A stretch of 64,000 nucleotides of DNA from Paracoccaceae bacterium (GTDB lineage Bacteria; Pseudomonadota; Alphaproteobacteria; Rhodobacterales; Rhodobacteraceae). The first letter of the stretch is position 1, and every line of letters begins with the position of its first letter. Below, in pieces: positions 43,481-52,189 of this stretch. The notes below the pieces were generated by a model that saw only the letters and a program-made list of their open reading frames with translations, was not told the origin of the DNA and ran no database searches. The position numbers were made by a program, and so were the translations under genes. Location of the stretch: the NCBI GenBank assembly GCA_027486345.1, contig JAIXPH010000061.1, positions 1-64,000 of the forward strand, written 5' to 3'.

Positions 43481-44881
43481 ATGACCCTGTCCTCTGCCCT
43501 CTCCGCCGCTGTGTCGGGACTGTCGGCCACTGCGCGTCGCGCCGATGTGGTGTCCTCCAACATCGCGAACGCCCAGACCCCCGGTTACGTCCGCCGTCAG
43601 GTCGATCTTGCCCCCGCCGGGCCCGACTCGGGGCGAAGTGGCGTGCAGGTGCGCGGCATCCTTCGGGCGCAGGATGTGGCGCTGCTGACCGACCGCCGCC
43701 TTGCCCAGGCCGCCTCGGCCGGGGCCGAGGTTGCGGCGGGCTTCCTCAAGACGGCCGAGGCCGGCTTTGGCACGCCGGACCAGCCGGGATCACTGGCCGG
43801 TCGTCTGGCGCGATTTGACAGCGCCCTGACCACGGCCAGCGCCCAACCCGGCAACGATGCCCGTCTGGCAGAGGTGCAGGCTGCCCTCGCCAGTCTGGCG
43901 CAGGGCCTGCGTCAGGCCACCACCGCCGTCCAATCCGCGCGCCAGTCCGCCGACGCCCGCATCGGGGTTGAGGTGGGGCGATTGAACACCGCGCTGGCGC
44001 AAGTTGACGCGCTGAATCACGACATTGCCGCCGACCGCGCCGCAGGCAAGGACATCGCGCCCCTGTTGGATCAGCGGCAGGCCTTGGTGGATGGCATCGC
44101 CGCCATCGTCCCCCTGCGCGAGGTGGCGCGGGATCAGGACCGCATCGCACTCTACACCGTGGGCGGCGCGGTCTTGCTGGCGGATCGCGCTGCCCGGCTG
44201 GACTTTGACCGCTCGCCCGTGATCGGGGCCGAGGATATCGCGCTGGGCGGGATGCGCCTGAACGACCGGCCCGTGACAATGGCGGCAGGCGGCGTGCTTG
44301 ATGGCGGCAGCCTTGGCACCCTGTTCCGCCTGCGGGACGATTTGGCACCGCGGGCGCAAGAGCGGCTGGACAAGGTCGCCGCCGATCTGGCGGGGCGACT
44401 GGCCGCGACGGACAGCCACGCCGGATTGGGCTGGCTGACGGATCGCGGCCAACCGCTGGACGCGGCCCGCCAGACCGGCCTTGCCGGGCGTCTGGCCGTC
44501 AACGCGCGGCTGGACGTGGGCCAGGATGGGGCGCTCTGGCGTTTGCGCGATGGTCTGTCCGCCACGCAACCGGGACCCCTTGGCAATGGTGGTTTGCTGA
44601 CACGGCAGGCGTCGGCCCTGGCTGCGACGCAGGACGCACCCTCCCTGTCCGGTCTGATGGCCGACATGCTTGGTCTGACCGCGCAGGCCCGGCTTGAGGC
44701 CGAACAACAGTCCAGTTTCGCCACCGCCCGCACGGCGGCGCTGGAACAGGCAGAAGAGGCGCGCGGCGTCGATACCGATGCCGAACTGCAAGACCTGATG
44801 CAGGTGGAGCAGGCTTATGGCGCGAATGCCAAGGTGATCCAGACGCTGGACGATCTGATGAAACTCTTGCTGGGGATGTGA
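43481..44881 (+). CDS. flgK: Flagellar hook-associated protein 1, FlgK
   Basis: The 466-residue protein opens with A-V-S-G-L-S-A-T-A-R-R-A-D-V-V-S-S-N-I-A-N-A and ends with the axial-helix sequence A-Y-G-A-N-A-K-V-I-Q-T-L-D-D, both typical of FlgK. It forms the first hook-filament junction layer. At 466 residues it is shorter than enterobacterial FlgK (about 547), reflecting a reduced central region, which is common in alphaproteobacteria. It sits between flgE and flgL, with one base between its stop and the flgL start. Confidence 0.92.
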   Translation: MTLSSALSAAVSGLSATARRADVVSSNIANAQTPGYVRRQVDLAPAGPDSGRSGVQVRGILRAQDVALLTDRRLAQAASAGAEVAAGFLKTAEAGFGTPDQPGSLAGRLARFDSALTTASAQPGNDARLAEVQAALASLAQGLRQATTAVQSARQSADARIGVEVGRLNTALAQVDALNHDIAADRAAGKDIAPLLDQRQALVDGIAAIVPLREVARDQDRIALYTVGGAVLLADRAARLDFDRSPVIGAEDIALGGMRLNDRPVTMAAGGVLDGGSLGTLFRLRDDLAPRAQERLDKVAADLAGRLAATDSHAGLGWLTDRGQPLDAARQTGLAGRLAVNARLDVGQDGALWRLRDGLSATQPGPLGNGGLLTRQASALAATQDAPSLSGLMADMLGLTAQARLEAEQQSSFATARTAALEQAEEARGVDTDAELQDLMQVEQAYGANAKVIQTLDDLMKLLLGM

Positions 44882-44882
44882 C

Positions 44883-45875
44883 ATGGCGATGACCTCGATC
44901 GGCGATCTGGCGCAGACGCATTTCCTGCGCCGCCACACCGCCGCCACCAAATCCGACCTCGACCGTCTGGCCGCCGAGGTGGCGACCGGCAAGGCCGCCG
45001 ATCCCGGCGCGCATCTGCGGGGTGATTTCACCGCGCTGTCGGCCATCGACAGCACGCTGGCGCGGCTGACGGCCTATGGAAGCGTCACCGCCGATCTGTC
45101 CCTGCGGGCCGAGGCGCAGCAACGCGCGCTGACCCACATCGACGAGGCGGCGACCGGGGCCGGTGCCGCGCTGGTGACATCGGCCTATGGCGCGGTGCAG
45201 GGCACGGCGGCGGCCGGGGGGCAGGCGCGGCAGGCGCTGGATGTGGCGCTGTCGGCCTTGAATCAGCGGCTGGGCGACCGGGCGCTCTTTGCCGGGGCGG
45301 ACAGTGGCGGCCCCGCGATCCAGACCGCCGAGACGATGCGGGCGGCGGTGCAGGCGGCGCTGGCAGGGGCGCAGGATGCGTCCGCCGTGCTGTCGGGGGT
45401 TGATGCGTGGTTCGCCGCGCCGGACGGGTTCGCCGCCGCTTATCTGGGGGCCGCTGCGCCGCCGCCCCTTGCCATCGCGCCCGGTGAAACCGCCACATTG
45501 GGCATCATGGCCACGGACCCCGCCCTCCGTGACACGATCAAGGCGCTGGTTCTGGGGTCCTTGTTGGCGGACCCCGGCTTTGGCACGTCCGCCGCCCGTG
45601 CGACCATCGCCCAGCGGGCAGGGGAGGCTCTGGCCGGTCTGGCCACGGACCGCGCCACCTTGGCAGGCCGCCTTGGCAGCACCCAGCAACGGCTGGACGA
45701 AGCCGCCACCCGCAACCGCGCCGAGGCCTCCGCGCTGGGCATGGCACGCAATGATCTGCTGGCGGTCGATCCCTATGACACCGCCACCCGGCTGACCGAG
45801 GCCGAAACCCGGCTTGAGATGATCTATGCGATCACGGCCCGCCTGTCGCGGCTGTCGCTGCTGGACCATCTGTGA
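44883..45875 (+). CDS. flgL: Flagellar hook-associated protein 3, FlgL (flagellin-like)
   Basis: The 330-residue protein resembles flagellin at its ends: an N-terminal helix with L-A-A-E-V-A-T-G-K-A-A-D-P near residue 28 and a C-terminal helix with A-T-R-L-T-E-A-E-T-R-L-E-M-I-Y-A. The middle is Ala/Gly-rich. By position between flgK and flgI it is the second hook-filament junction protein. Its stop overlaps the flgI ATG (TGATG), indicating coupled translation. No chaperone FlgN gene is visible nearby. Confidence 0.88.
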   Translation: MAMTSIGDLAQTHFLRRHTAATKSDLDRLAAEVATGKAADPGAHLRGDFTALSAIDSTLARLTAYGSVTADLSLRAEAQQRALTHIDEAATGAGAALVTSAYGAVQGTAAAGGQARQALDVALSALNQRLGDRALFAGADSGGPAIQTAETMRAAVQAALAGAQDASAVLSGVDAWFAAPDGFAAAYLGAAAPPPLAIAPGETATLGIMATDPALRDTIKALVLGSLLADPGFGTSAARATIAQRAGEALAGLATDRATLAGRLGSTQQRLDEAATRNRAEASALGMARNDLLAVDPYDTATRLTEAETRLEMIYAITARLSRLSLLDHL

Positions 45876-46975
45876 TGCGGGTCTGGCTTTGGCTCCTTAC
45901 GTTCCTGTCCGTGGCGCTTCCCGCCATGGCAGAGCCGATCCGCCTGAAAGACCTTGTGGAATTCGATGGCGTGCGCGGCAATGACCTTGTCGGCTATGGT
46001 CTGGTGGTCGGGCTGAACGGCACTGGCGATGGCTTGCGCAATGCGCCCTTCACCGAAGAGATCATGGCCAATCTTCTGGAACGGCTGGGGGCCAATGTGG
46101 CTGGCGAGTCGTTCCGCCCGCGCAACGTGGCCGCCGTCTTCGTGACCGCCGCCCTGCCGCCCTTTGCGCGGGCCGGGGGGCGGATCGACGTGGCGGTGTC
46201 GGCGATTGGCGATGCCACCAGCCTGCAAGGCGGGACTTTGGTGATGACGCCGCTGAACGGCGCGGATGGGCAGATTTACGCCGTGGCGCAGGGGTCCATC
46301 CTTGCAGGGGGGATCAGTGCGGAAGGCGAAGGCGCGCGCGTGGTCCAAGGCGTGCCCACCGCCGGGGTGATCCCCTCCGGCGCACGGGTAGAGCGTGAGG
46401 TCGAGTTTGACTTTGCGGGTCTGACCACATTGCGGCTGGCGCTGAAAACGCCGGATTTCACCACCGCTGCGCGGATTGAGACGGCGGTGAATGCCGAACT
46501 GGGCCGGGGCGTGGCGCGGATGCTGGATGCAGGCACCGTGGCGCTGAATGTCACCGCATCCGGCGCGCGGTCGCCCGCGCATATGCTGGCGGCGCTGGAA
46601 AGCCTGCCGGTGGAGCCTGAACGCCGCGCCCGTGTGGTGGTGGATCAACGCTCTGGCACCATCGTGATGGGGTCGGATGTTCGCATCAGCCGGGTCGCGG
46701 TGGCGCAGGGCGGGCTGACGCTGCGGATCGAGGAAAACCCCTTGGTCGTGCAACCCAACCCCTTTGCCCAAGGCGAAACCATGGTTGTGCCGCGCACACA
46801 GGCCAGCATCGACCAGAACCCCGGCACCGGCTTGGCCGAAGTGACCGGCGGCACCACACTGTCTGAGGTTGTGGCCGGCCTGAACGCGCTGGGCGTGGCC
46901 CCCAATGACATGATCGACATCCTGAAAGCCATCAACGCCGCAGGCGCGCTGCATGCGGAACTTGTGGTGAATTGA
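45875..46975 (+). CDS. flgI: Flagellar P-ring protein FlgI
   Basis: The 366-residue precursor has a Sec signal cleaved after A-M-A near residue 20 and the strongly conserved FlgI body: D-G-V-R-G-N-D-L-V-G-Y-G-L-V-V-G-L-N-G-T-like segment near residue 33, V-A-A-V-F-V-T-A near residue 87, and the C-terminal T-L-S-E-V-V-A-G-L-N-A-L-G-V near residue 330. It forms the periplasmic P ring around the rod. A GTG directly before the ATG is an alternative start. It is the last gene of the flagellar block; flgA and flgH are not adjacent. Confidence 0.95.
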   Translation: MRVWLWLLTFLSVALPAMAEPIRLKDLVEFDGVRGNDLVGYGLVVGLNGTGDGLRNAPFTEEIMANLLERLGANVAGESFRPRNVAAVFVTAALPPFARAGGRIDVAVSAIGDATSLQGGTLVMTPLNGADGQIYAVAQGSILAGGISAEGEGARVVQGVPTAGVIPSGARVEREVEFDFAGLTTLRLALKTPDFTTAARIETAVNAELGRGVARMLDAGTVALNVTASGARSPAHMLAALESLPVEPERRARVVVDQRSGTIVMGSDVRISRVAVAQGGLTLRIEENPLVVQPNPFAQGETMVVPRTQASIDQNPGTGLAEVTGGTTLSEVVAGLNALGVAPNDMIDILKAINAAGALHAELVVN

Positions 46976-47253
46976 CCGCGCTGCCCGCCAGACCGCTCCG
47001 GCGGTTCAGGAGGGCGTGCCAAGACCGGGCGGCGCAAACCATGCACTGGTGGGGCCGCCCGAAAGAAAAGGTGACTCACGAAGACTTGAAACGCGGTGGA
47101 GCGTTCTTAGATAGCCGTTTGCGGGCCGGGCCCCTCTGACGATGCGTGCATCGCCATGTCGGACCGCATCGAGTGCGCTCGATGTTATGCCCGGAACACT
47201 TTGGCATGACCTCTCGGCGCTTTATTGTGAACGACAGAGAGGTCATCAGGGAA
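46976..47253 (+). other. Long leader region before terC with several small hairpins, no supported gene
   Basis: This 278-base gap holds ACCGC-TCCG-GCGGT just after flgI, a GGGCGGC/GCCGCCC pair around 47025-47064 with a long loop, GATGCGTGCATC near 47139 and a perfect ATCGAG-TGCG-CTCGAT hairpin near 47167. Some may end flgI transcription; others would lie in the terC leader. I do not see the yybP-ykoY manganese riboswitch core that often precedes terC-like genes, and no ORF with a ribosome site. Confidence 0.4.
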
Positions 47254-48246
47254 ATGGAACTCCTGACATTACTATTCTTGGGCAAGCCGGTCTGGATGTG
47301 GCTTGTGTTTGTTGGCATCGTCCTGGCGCTTTTGGTCTTTGACCTTGGCGTGTTGCACAAGGACGATCATGAAATCGGTGTCGCCGAAAGTCTGAAACTT
47401 TCGGCCATGTATATCGCGTTGGGTCTGGCGTTTTCGGGCTTTGTCTGGTGGCAAATCTCGGCCGAGGCGACGGCGCAGTATCTGACGGCCTTTGTCGTTG
47501 AGAAAACGCTGGCGATGGACAACGTCTTTGTCATCGCACTGATCTTCACCTTCTTCGCCATCCCGCGCCAGTATCAGCACCGCGTGCTGTTCTGGGGCAT
47601 CATCGGGGTGATCGTGCTGCGCGGCATCATGATCGCGCTGGGTGCGACCATCGTGGCGAATTACGCGTGGGTTCTCTATGTCTTTGCGGTCTTCCTGATC
47701 TTCACCGGCATCAAGATGCTGTTCGTGAAGGAAGGCGACCATGATCTGAGCCAGAACAAGGTGGTCCAGTTCCTGCGCAAGCGGTTCAACGTCACGGATG
47801 AGCTGCACGGCAACAATTTCTTCGTCAAGCAGGCCAACCCGAAGACCGGCAAGATCACGCGTTTCGCGACGCCGCTGTTCCTTGCGCTGGTGTTGATCGA
47901 GATTGCCGACCTTGTGTTTGCCGTCGACTCGGTGCCTGCGGTGTTCACGATCACGACCGATCCGTTCATCGTCTACACCTCGAACATCTTCGCGATCCTT
48001 GGCCTGCGGGCGCTTTACTTTGCGCTGGCCGCGATCCTGCACCGCTTTGCCTATCTGAAATATGCGCTGTCGGTTCTGCTGATCTTCATCGGCTCGAAGA
48101 TCTTCATCGCGGATGCCTTCGGATGGGAAAAGTTCCCGCCGGCATGGTCGCTGGGCATCACCTTTGCCATCCTTGGCGCGGGCGTGTTCTGGTCGCTGTG
48201 GAAAACGCGTGGCGAGCCTGCGGCGGTGGCCAAACCCGCTGAATAA
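47254..48246 (+). CDS. TerC-family integral membrane protein
   Basis: The 330-residue protein has about eight to nine membrane spans and the TerC signatures: E-K-T-L-A-M-D-N-V-F-V near residue 82, including the conserved acidic residues, and I-E-I-A-D-L-V-F-A-V-D-S-V-P-A near residue 217. TerC proteins are linked to tellurite resistance and, more recently, to manganese export during metalation of exoproteins (established for other members). ATG 47254 begins the conserved sequence with GAGAGG about 11 bases upstream; longer frames to 47146 add unconserved residues. A terminator follows. Confidence 0.9.
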   Translation: MELLTLLFLGKPVWMWLVFVGIVLALLVFDLGVLHKDDHEIGVAESLKLSAMYIALGLAFSGFVWWQISAEATAQYLTAFVVEKTLAMDNVFVIALIFTFFAIPRQYQHRVLFWGIIGVIVLRGIMIALGATIVANYAWVLYVFAVFLIFTGIKMLFVKEGDHDLSQNKVVQFLRKRFNVTDELHGNNFFVKQANPKTGKITRFATPLFLALVLIEIADLVFAVDSVPAVFTITTDPFIVYTSNIFAILGLRALYFALAAILHRFAYLKYALSVLLIFIGSKIFIADAFGWEKFPPAWSLGITFAILGAGVFWSLWKTRGEPAAVAKPAE

Positions 48247-48265
48247 GCGCGGCGTGATGAAAACG

Positions 48266-48300
48266 AAAACGCCCGGGCCGATGGTCCGGGCGTTTTGCTT
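48266..48300. terminator. Terminator between terC and aroC
   Basis: AAAACGCCCGG (48266-48276) pairs with CCGGGCGTTTT (48286-48296); A and T runs on both sides allow use from either strand, for terC and for the convergent aroC. Confidence 0.9.
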
Positions 48301-48314
48301 TGGTCTGCGGAGGT

Positions 48315-49415
48315 TCAGCCGATGCGGCCGCGTTGGCCGCCCGTCTGGCCGCGATCCAACAGAAGATGGTCAAGGATCACGCAGGCCATCATCGCCTCAC
48401 CCACCGGGACGGCGCGGATTCCGACGCAGGGGTCGTGGCGGCCCTTGGTGATCAGGTCGATCTCTTCGCCCCGCGCGTTGATGGTGCGGCGCGGCGTCAG
48501 GATCGACGAGGTCGGCTTGACCGCGAAGCGGCACACCACCGGCTGACCCGAGGAAATTCCACCCAGAATGCCGCCTGCGTGGTTGGACAGGAACTCCGGC
48601 CCGTTCGGCCCCATGCGGATCTCATCGGCATTCTCAACGCCGGTCAGGGCGGCGGCGGCCATGCCATCGCCGATCTCAACCCCCTTGACCGCGTTGATCG
48701 ACATCATCGCGGCGGCAAGGTCGCTGTCCAGCTTGCCATAAAGCGGCGCGCCCAGACCGGCTGGCACGCCTTCTGCGACCACCTCAATCACCGCACCGAC
48801 GGAGTTGTGCGACAGGCGCAACTCGTCCAGATAGGCCGCCCATTCCACCGCCGCGACGGGATCGGGGCACCAGAAGGGGTTTTCCTCGATCTGCGCCGCA
48901 TCGAAACGGGCGCGGTCGATGCCATGCGTGCCCATCTGCACCATATAGCCCGTGACCCGCAGACCGGGGACCAAGGCCGCCAGTACCTGCCGCGCGACAC
49001 CGCCCGCTGCCACCCGCGCCGCCGTCTCGCGTGCTGAAGAGCGTCCGCCGCCGCGATAATCGCGGACCCCGTACTTTTGGTGATAGGTGATGTCGGCATG
49101 ACCGGGGCGGAAGGACAGGGCGATATCGCCGTAATCCTTGGACCGCTGGTCGGTGTTTTCGATCATCAACTGGATCGGCGTGCCCGTGGTGCGCCCATCG
49201 AACACACCCGACAGAATCCGCACCTCATCGGCTTCTTTGCGCTGGGTGGTGAACTTGTTCTGCCCCGGTTTGCGCCGGTCCAGCCACGGCTGGATATCGG
49301 TCTCGCTCAGCGCCACGCCGGGCGGCACGCCATCCACCGTTGCCCCCAACGCAGGCCCGTGGCTTTCGCCCCAAGTGGTGACGCGGAAGAGATGGCCGAA
49401 GGTGTTGAAGGACAT
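48315..49415 (-). CDS. aroC: Chorismate synthase
   Basis: The 366-residue FMN-dependent enzyme converts EPSP to chorismate, the branch point for aromatic amino acids and folate. Signatures: T-W-G-E-S-H-G near residue 11 (active-site histidine), the R-P-G-H-A-D near residue 104, [10 protein letters not shown] near residue 123 and the C-terminal T-K-G-R-H-D-P-C-V near residue 330. The start at 49415 ([10 protein letters not shown]) is conserved; six more residues to 49433 are possible. It diverges from the thiamine operon across about 75 bases. Confidence 0.96.
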   Translation of the reverse strand: MSFNTFGHLFRVTTWGESHGPALGATVDGVPPGVALSETDIQPWLDRRKPGQNKFTTQRKEADEVRILSGVFDGRTTGTPIQLMIENTDQRSKDYGDIALSFRPGHADITYHQKYGVRDYRGGGRSSARETAARVAAGGVARQVLAALVPGLRVTGYMVQMGTHGIDRARFDAAQIEENPFWCPDPVAAVEWAAYLDELRLSHNSVGAVIEVVAEGVPAGLGAPLYGKLDSDLAAAMMSINAVKGVEIGDGMAAAALTGVENADEIRMGPNGPEFLSNHAGGILGGISSGQPVVCRFAVKPTSSILTPRRTINARGEEIDLITKGRHDPCVGIRAVPVGEAMMACVILDHLLLDRGQTGGQRGRIG

Positions 49416-49491
49416 GGGCAGGCTCCGGTGCATTTGCCTTTGCCAATAAGGGAAAGCGGCGCAGGGAACAACGCCCTGCTTTGAAGCCCCC

Positions 49492-49519
49492 TTGCACCCG
49501 CCGCGCCTGCACCTATGTT
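49492..49519 (+). promoter_or_regulatory. Probable sigma-70 promoter of the thiamine operon
   Basis: TTGCAC at 49492-49497, a 16-base spacer and TATGTT at 49514-49519 form a plausible -35/-10 pair. Transcription would begin near 49526, just before the first bases of the TPP aptamer, which supports the call. Confidence 0.6.
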
Positions 49520-49527
49520 GGACAATA

Positions 49528-49622
49528 CCTCGGGGTGCCCGTCTGACTGAAACGTCCGACAGGCTGAGATGCGAAAGCGGACCCGTTGAACCTGAACCGG
49601 ATCATACCGGCGGAGGGAAGGT
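49528..49622 (+). ncRNA. TPP riboswitch (THI element)
   Basis: The aptamer core is nearly complete: 5' CTCGGGGTGCC, the GGCTGAGA segment at about 49563, ACCCGTTGAACCTGA near 49583, the CCGGATCATACCGGCGGA arm near 49597 and the closing GGGAAGG. P1 is formed by CCTC near 49529 and GAGG at 49613-49616. It lies upstream of thiBPQ, so thiamine pyrophosphate should repress the transporter. Confidence 0.95.
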
Positions 49623-49631
49623 GCATGGAAT

Positions 49632-49665
49632 CCTCCTGCCCGACCTATACCGTCGCACATGGAGG
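49632..49665 (+). promoter_or_regulatory. Anti-SD/SD pair, likely expression platform of the TPP riboswitch
   Basis: CCTCC at 49632-49636 is complementary to the thiB ribosome site GGAGG at 49661-49665 and equally to GGAGG at 49612-49616, the 3' strand of the aptamer. With TPP bound, the aptamer keeps its own GGAGG and CCTCC can mask the SD; without TPP, the aptamer GGAGG can pair with CCTCC and free the SD. This predicts translational control. Confidence 0.6.
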
Positions 49666-49670
49666 ACATG

Positions 49671-50663
49671 ATGAAAATTGCATTCCTTGGTGCGGGCCTT
49701 GCTGCGGGAGTGACCGCCCTTGCCACGATGGCAGCGGCGGAAACCCCCGTCTTGAAAGTCCTGACCTATGACAGCTTTGCCACCGAATGGGGCCCCGGCC
49801 CGGCGGTGGAAAAAGCGTTTGAGGCGGATTGCGACTGTGACCTGCAATTCGTGACCGCAGGCGACGGTGCGGCCTTGCTAAGCCGTATCCAGATGGAGGG
49901 TGCCACGTCCGAGGCGGATGTGGTGCTGGGTCTGGACACCAACCTGACCGCCGCCGCCAGTGCCACGGGTCTGTTCGCGCCGCATGGCCAGACTTGGGCC
50001 AATAGCTTGCCCGTGGCCTTTGCTGACCCGAATTTCGTGCCCTTTGATTGGGGCTGGTTTGCCTTTGTCTATGACAAGACCAAGCTCACCACGGTGCCCG
50101 CGTCGTTTGAGGAACTGGCAGCATCGGATGTGAAGATCGTGATCCAGGACCCCCGCTCAAGCACTCCCGGTCTGGGGCTGCTGATGTGGGTGAAGGCGGC
50201 TTACGGCGACAAGGCGGCAGAGATTTGGAAGGGTCTGGCCGACAACATCGTGACCGTGACGCCGGGTTGGTCCGAGGCTTATGGCCTGTTCCTTGAGGGT
50301 GAGGCGGATATGGTCCTGTCCTATACCACCTCTCCGGCCTATCACCTGATCGCCGAAAGCGATGACACAAAGGCCGCAGCGGCGTTCACCGAAGGGCATT
50401 ACTTGCAGGTCGAGGTGGCCGGGAAACTGGCCGCAACCGATCAGCCGGAGCTGGCGGACAAGTTCCTCGCCTTCATCGGGTCGGATGCGTTCCAATCGGT
50501 GATCCCGACGACGAACTGGATGTATCCCGCCACGGCGGCGGCTGTGCCCGATGGGTTCAGCACCCTGATCAAGCCGGAAAAATCGCTGCTGTTGTCGGCG
50601 GCGGATGCGGCTGCGGCACGGGATGCGGCACTGGCCGAATGGCAAGCCGCGCTGGCCAAGTAA
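49671..50663 (+). CDS. thiB: Thiamine ABC transporter substrate-binding protein
   Basis: The 330-residue periplasmic protein has a signal peptide (cleavage near A-A-A-E at residue 24) and ThiB-type features: L-T-Y-D-S-F-A near residue 32, V-V-L-G-L-D-T-N near residue 83, F-D-W-G-W-F-A-F-V-Y near residue 122 and the ligand-contacting S-Y-T-T-S-P-A-Y near residue 212. It binds thiamine or its phosphates. Of three in-frame ATGs (49659, 49668, 49671), the last is best spaced from GGAGG at 49661. It is controlled by the TPP riboswitch directly upstream. Confidence 0.94.
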   Translation: MKIAFLGAGLAAGVTALATMAAAETPVLKVLTYDSFATEWGPGPAVEKAFEADCDCDLQFVTAGDGAALLSRIQMEGATSEADVVLGLDTNLTAAASATGLFAPHGQTWANSLPVAFADPNFVPFDWGWFAFVYDKTKLTTVPASFEELAASDVKIVIQDPRSSTPGLGLLMWVKAAYGDKAAEIWKGLADNIVTVTPGWSEAYGLFLEGEADMVLSYTTSPAYHLIAESDDTKAAAAFTEGHYLQVEVAGKLAATDQPELADKFLAFIGSDAFQSVIPTTNWMYPATAAAVPDGFSTLIKPEKSLLLSAADAAAARDAALAEWQAALAK

Positions 50664-52189
50664 GGCCTGCTCTGGGCGCGGTGGCGATTGCCGCCGCGCT
50701 TGGGGGGGTGACGCTGGGCACGGCTTTCGCCGTCGCCTTGCAAGCGGGATCATTCGCACTGTCCCCCGCCGATTGGGCCGCGTTGCGGTTTACGATCCTG
50801 CAAGCCGCGCTGTCCTCGGCCCTGTCCTGCGCTTTGGCGGTGCCGGTGGCGCGGGCCTTGGCGCGACGGCGGTTTGTCGGGCGGGGGCTTTTGGTGACGC
50901 TGATGGGGGCACCCTTCTTGCTGCCGGTGATCGTGGCGGTTCTTGGGGTGCTCGCGGTCTTCGGGCGGTCGGGGCTGTTCAACGATCTTCTTGCCCTGCT
51001 GGGTTTGCCGCGCCTGTCGATCTACGGGCTGCATGGCGTGGTGCTGGCGCATGTGTTCCTGAACCTGCCCTTGGCCACGCGGATGATCCTGCAAGGCTGG
51101 CAGGCCATCCCGGCCGAGCGGTTCCGTCTGGCGCAAAGCCTGTCGATGGGGCCGGGCGCGGTGCTGCGGCATCTGGAACTGCCGATGCTGCGCGCCACCT
51201 TGCCGGGCGCGGCGGTGGCGGTGTTCGTGATCTGCCTGACGTCTTTCGCCGTGGCGCTGACCTTGGGCGGCGGGCCGGGGGCGACGACGGTGGAACTGGC
51301 GATCTATCAGGCGCTGCGCTTTGACTTTGACCCCGCCCGCGCGGCGGCGCTGTCGGCGCTGCAATTCGGGCTTTGCGCCGGGGCGGTGGCTTTGGGCTGG
51401 CGCGCCTTGCAAGCGCCGGGGTTTGGCGCGGGTTTGGGGCGGCGGCTGGCGATTCCTGCGCCGGGGGGATGGCGGCGTGCTGCGGATGCACTGGTCATCG
51501 TGCTGGCGGCGGGGTTCCTGCTGGTGCCGCTGGGGGCGGTTCTGTGGCGCGGTCTTTGGGGGCTAAGCGACCTGCCGCCCGGTCTGGGCGCGGCCTTGGC
51601 AAGGTCCGTGTCGGTGGCGCTGGCCTCGACCCTGCTGACCACCTCTGCCGCGCTGGTGCTGGCCTTGGCCGTCGCTGCGCGTGGGTCGCGGCTGATCGAG
51701 GTTGCGGCGATGCTGCCCCTTGCCGCTTCGGCGCTGGTCTTGGGGACGGGCCTGTTCCTGATCCTGCGGCCTTGGGTGCGGGCAGAAGATGTCGCGCTGC
51801 CGGTCACCATCCTTGTCAACGCCACCCTTTCGCTGCCCTTCGTCTATCGGCTGATCCTGCCGCAGGCGCAGGCGATGCAGGCGGATTTCGGGCGGCTGGC
51901 GGATAGCCTGTCGCTGACAGGCACGGCGCGGTTGCGCTGGCTGGTGCTGCCGCGCCTGTCCCGGCCCTTGGGCTTTGGCGCAGGCATTGCGGCGGCCTTG
52001 TCGATGGGGGATCTGGGGGTCATCACGCTGTTTGCCGGCGAAAGCGGGGCGACCTTGCCGCTTTATGTGCATCGTCTGATGGGGGCGTATCGCATGGATG
52101 CCGCCGCTGCCGCCGCGCTGATCCTTGTCGCCGTCAGTTTCGCGCTGTTCGCGCTGTTTGATCTGTGGGGACGCCGTGCTGCATCTTGA
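50639..52189 (+). CDS. thiP: Thiamine ABC transporter permease
   Basis: The 516-residue protein is a fused two-half permease with around twelve spans. Each half carries an EAA-type loop: residues near 165 (R-L-A-Q-S-L-S-M-G-P-G-A) and near 430 (R-L-A-D-S-L-S-L-T-G-T-A), as expected for ThiP. ATG 50639 lies inside the last eight codons of thiB, giving a 25-base overlap; later starts are possible but would shorten the cytoplasmic N-terminus. Its 3' end overlaps thiQ by 14 bases. Confidence 0.92.
   Translation: MASRAGQVRPALGAVAIAAALGGVTLGTAFAVALQAGSFALSPADWAALRFTILQAALSSALSCALAVPVARALARRRFVGRGLLVTLMGAPFLLPVIVAVLGVLAVFGRSGLFNDLLALLGLPRLSIYGLHGVVLAHVFLNLPLATRMILQGWQAIPAERFRLAQSLSMGPGAVLRHLELPMLRATLPGAAVAVFVICLTSFAVALTLGGGPGATTVELAIYQALRFDFDPARAAALSALQFGLCAGAVALGWRALQAPGFGAGLGRRLAIPAPGGWRRAADALVIVLAAGFLLVPLGAVLWRGLWGLSDLPPGLGAALARSVSVALASTLLTTSAALVLALAVAARGSRLIEVAAMLPLAASALVLGTGLFLILRPWVRAEDVALPVTILVNATLSLPFVYRLILPQAQAMQADFGRLADSLSLTGTARLRWLVLPRLSRPLGFGAGIAAALSMGDLGVITLFAGESGATLPLYVHRLMGAYRMDAAAAAALILVAVSFALFALFDLWGRRAAS

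Noticed and set aside
46976-47253. Manganese (yybP-ykoY) riboswitch before terC
   Set aside because: The expected GGGGAGTAGC-type core and paired conserved loops are not present, only unrelated hairpins.
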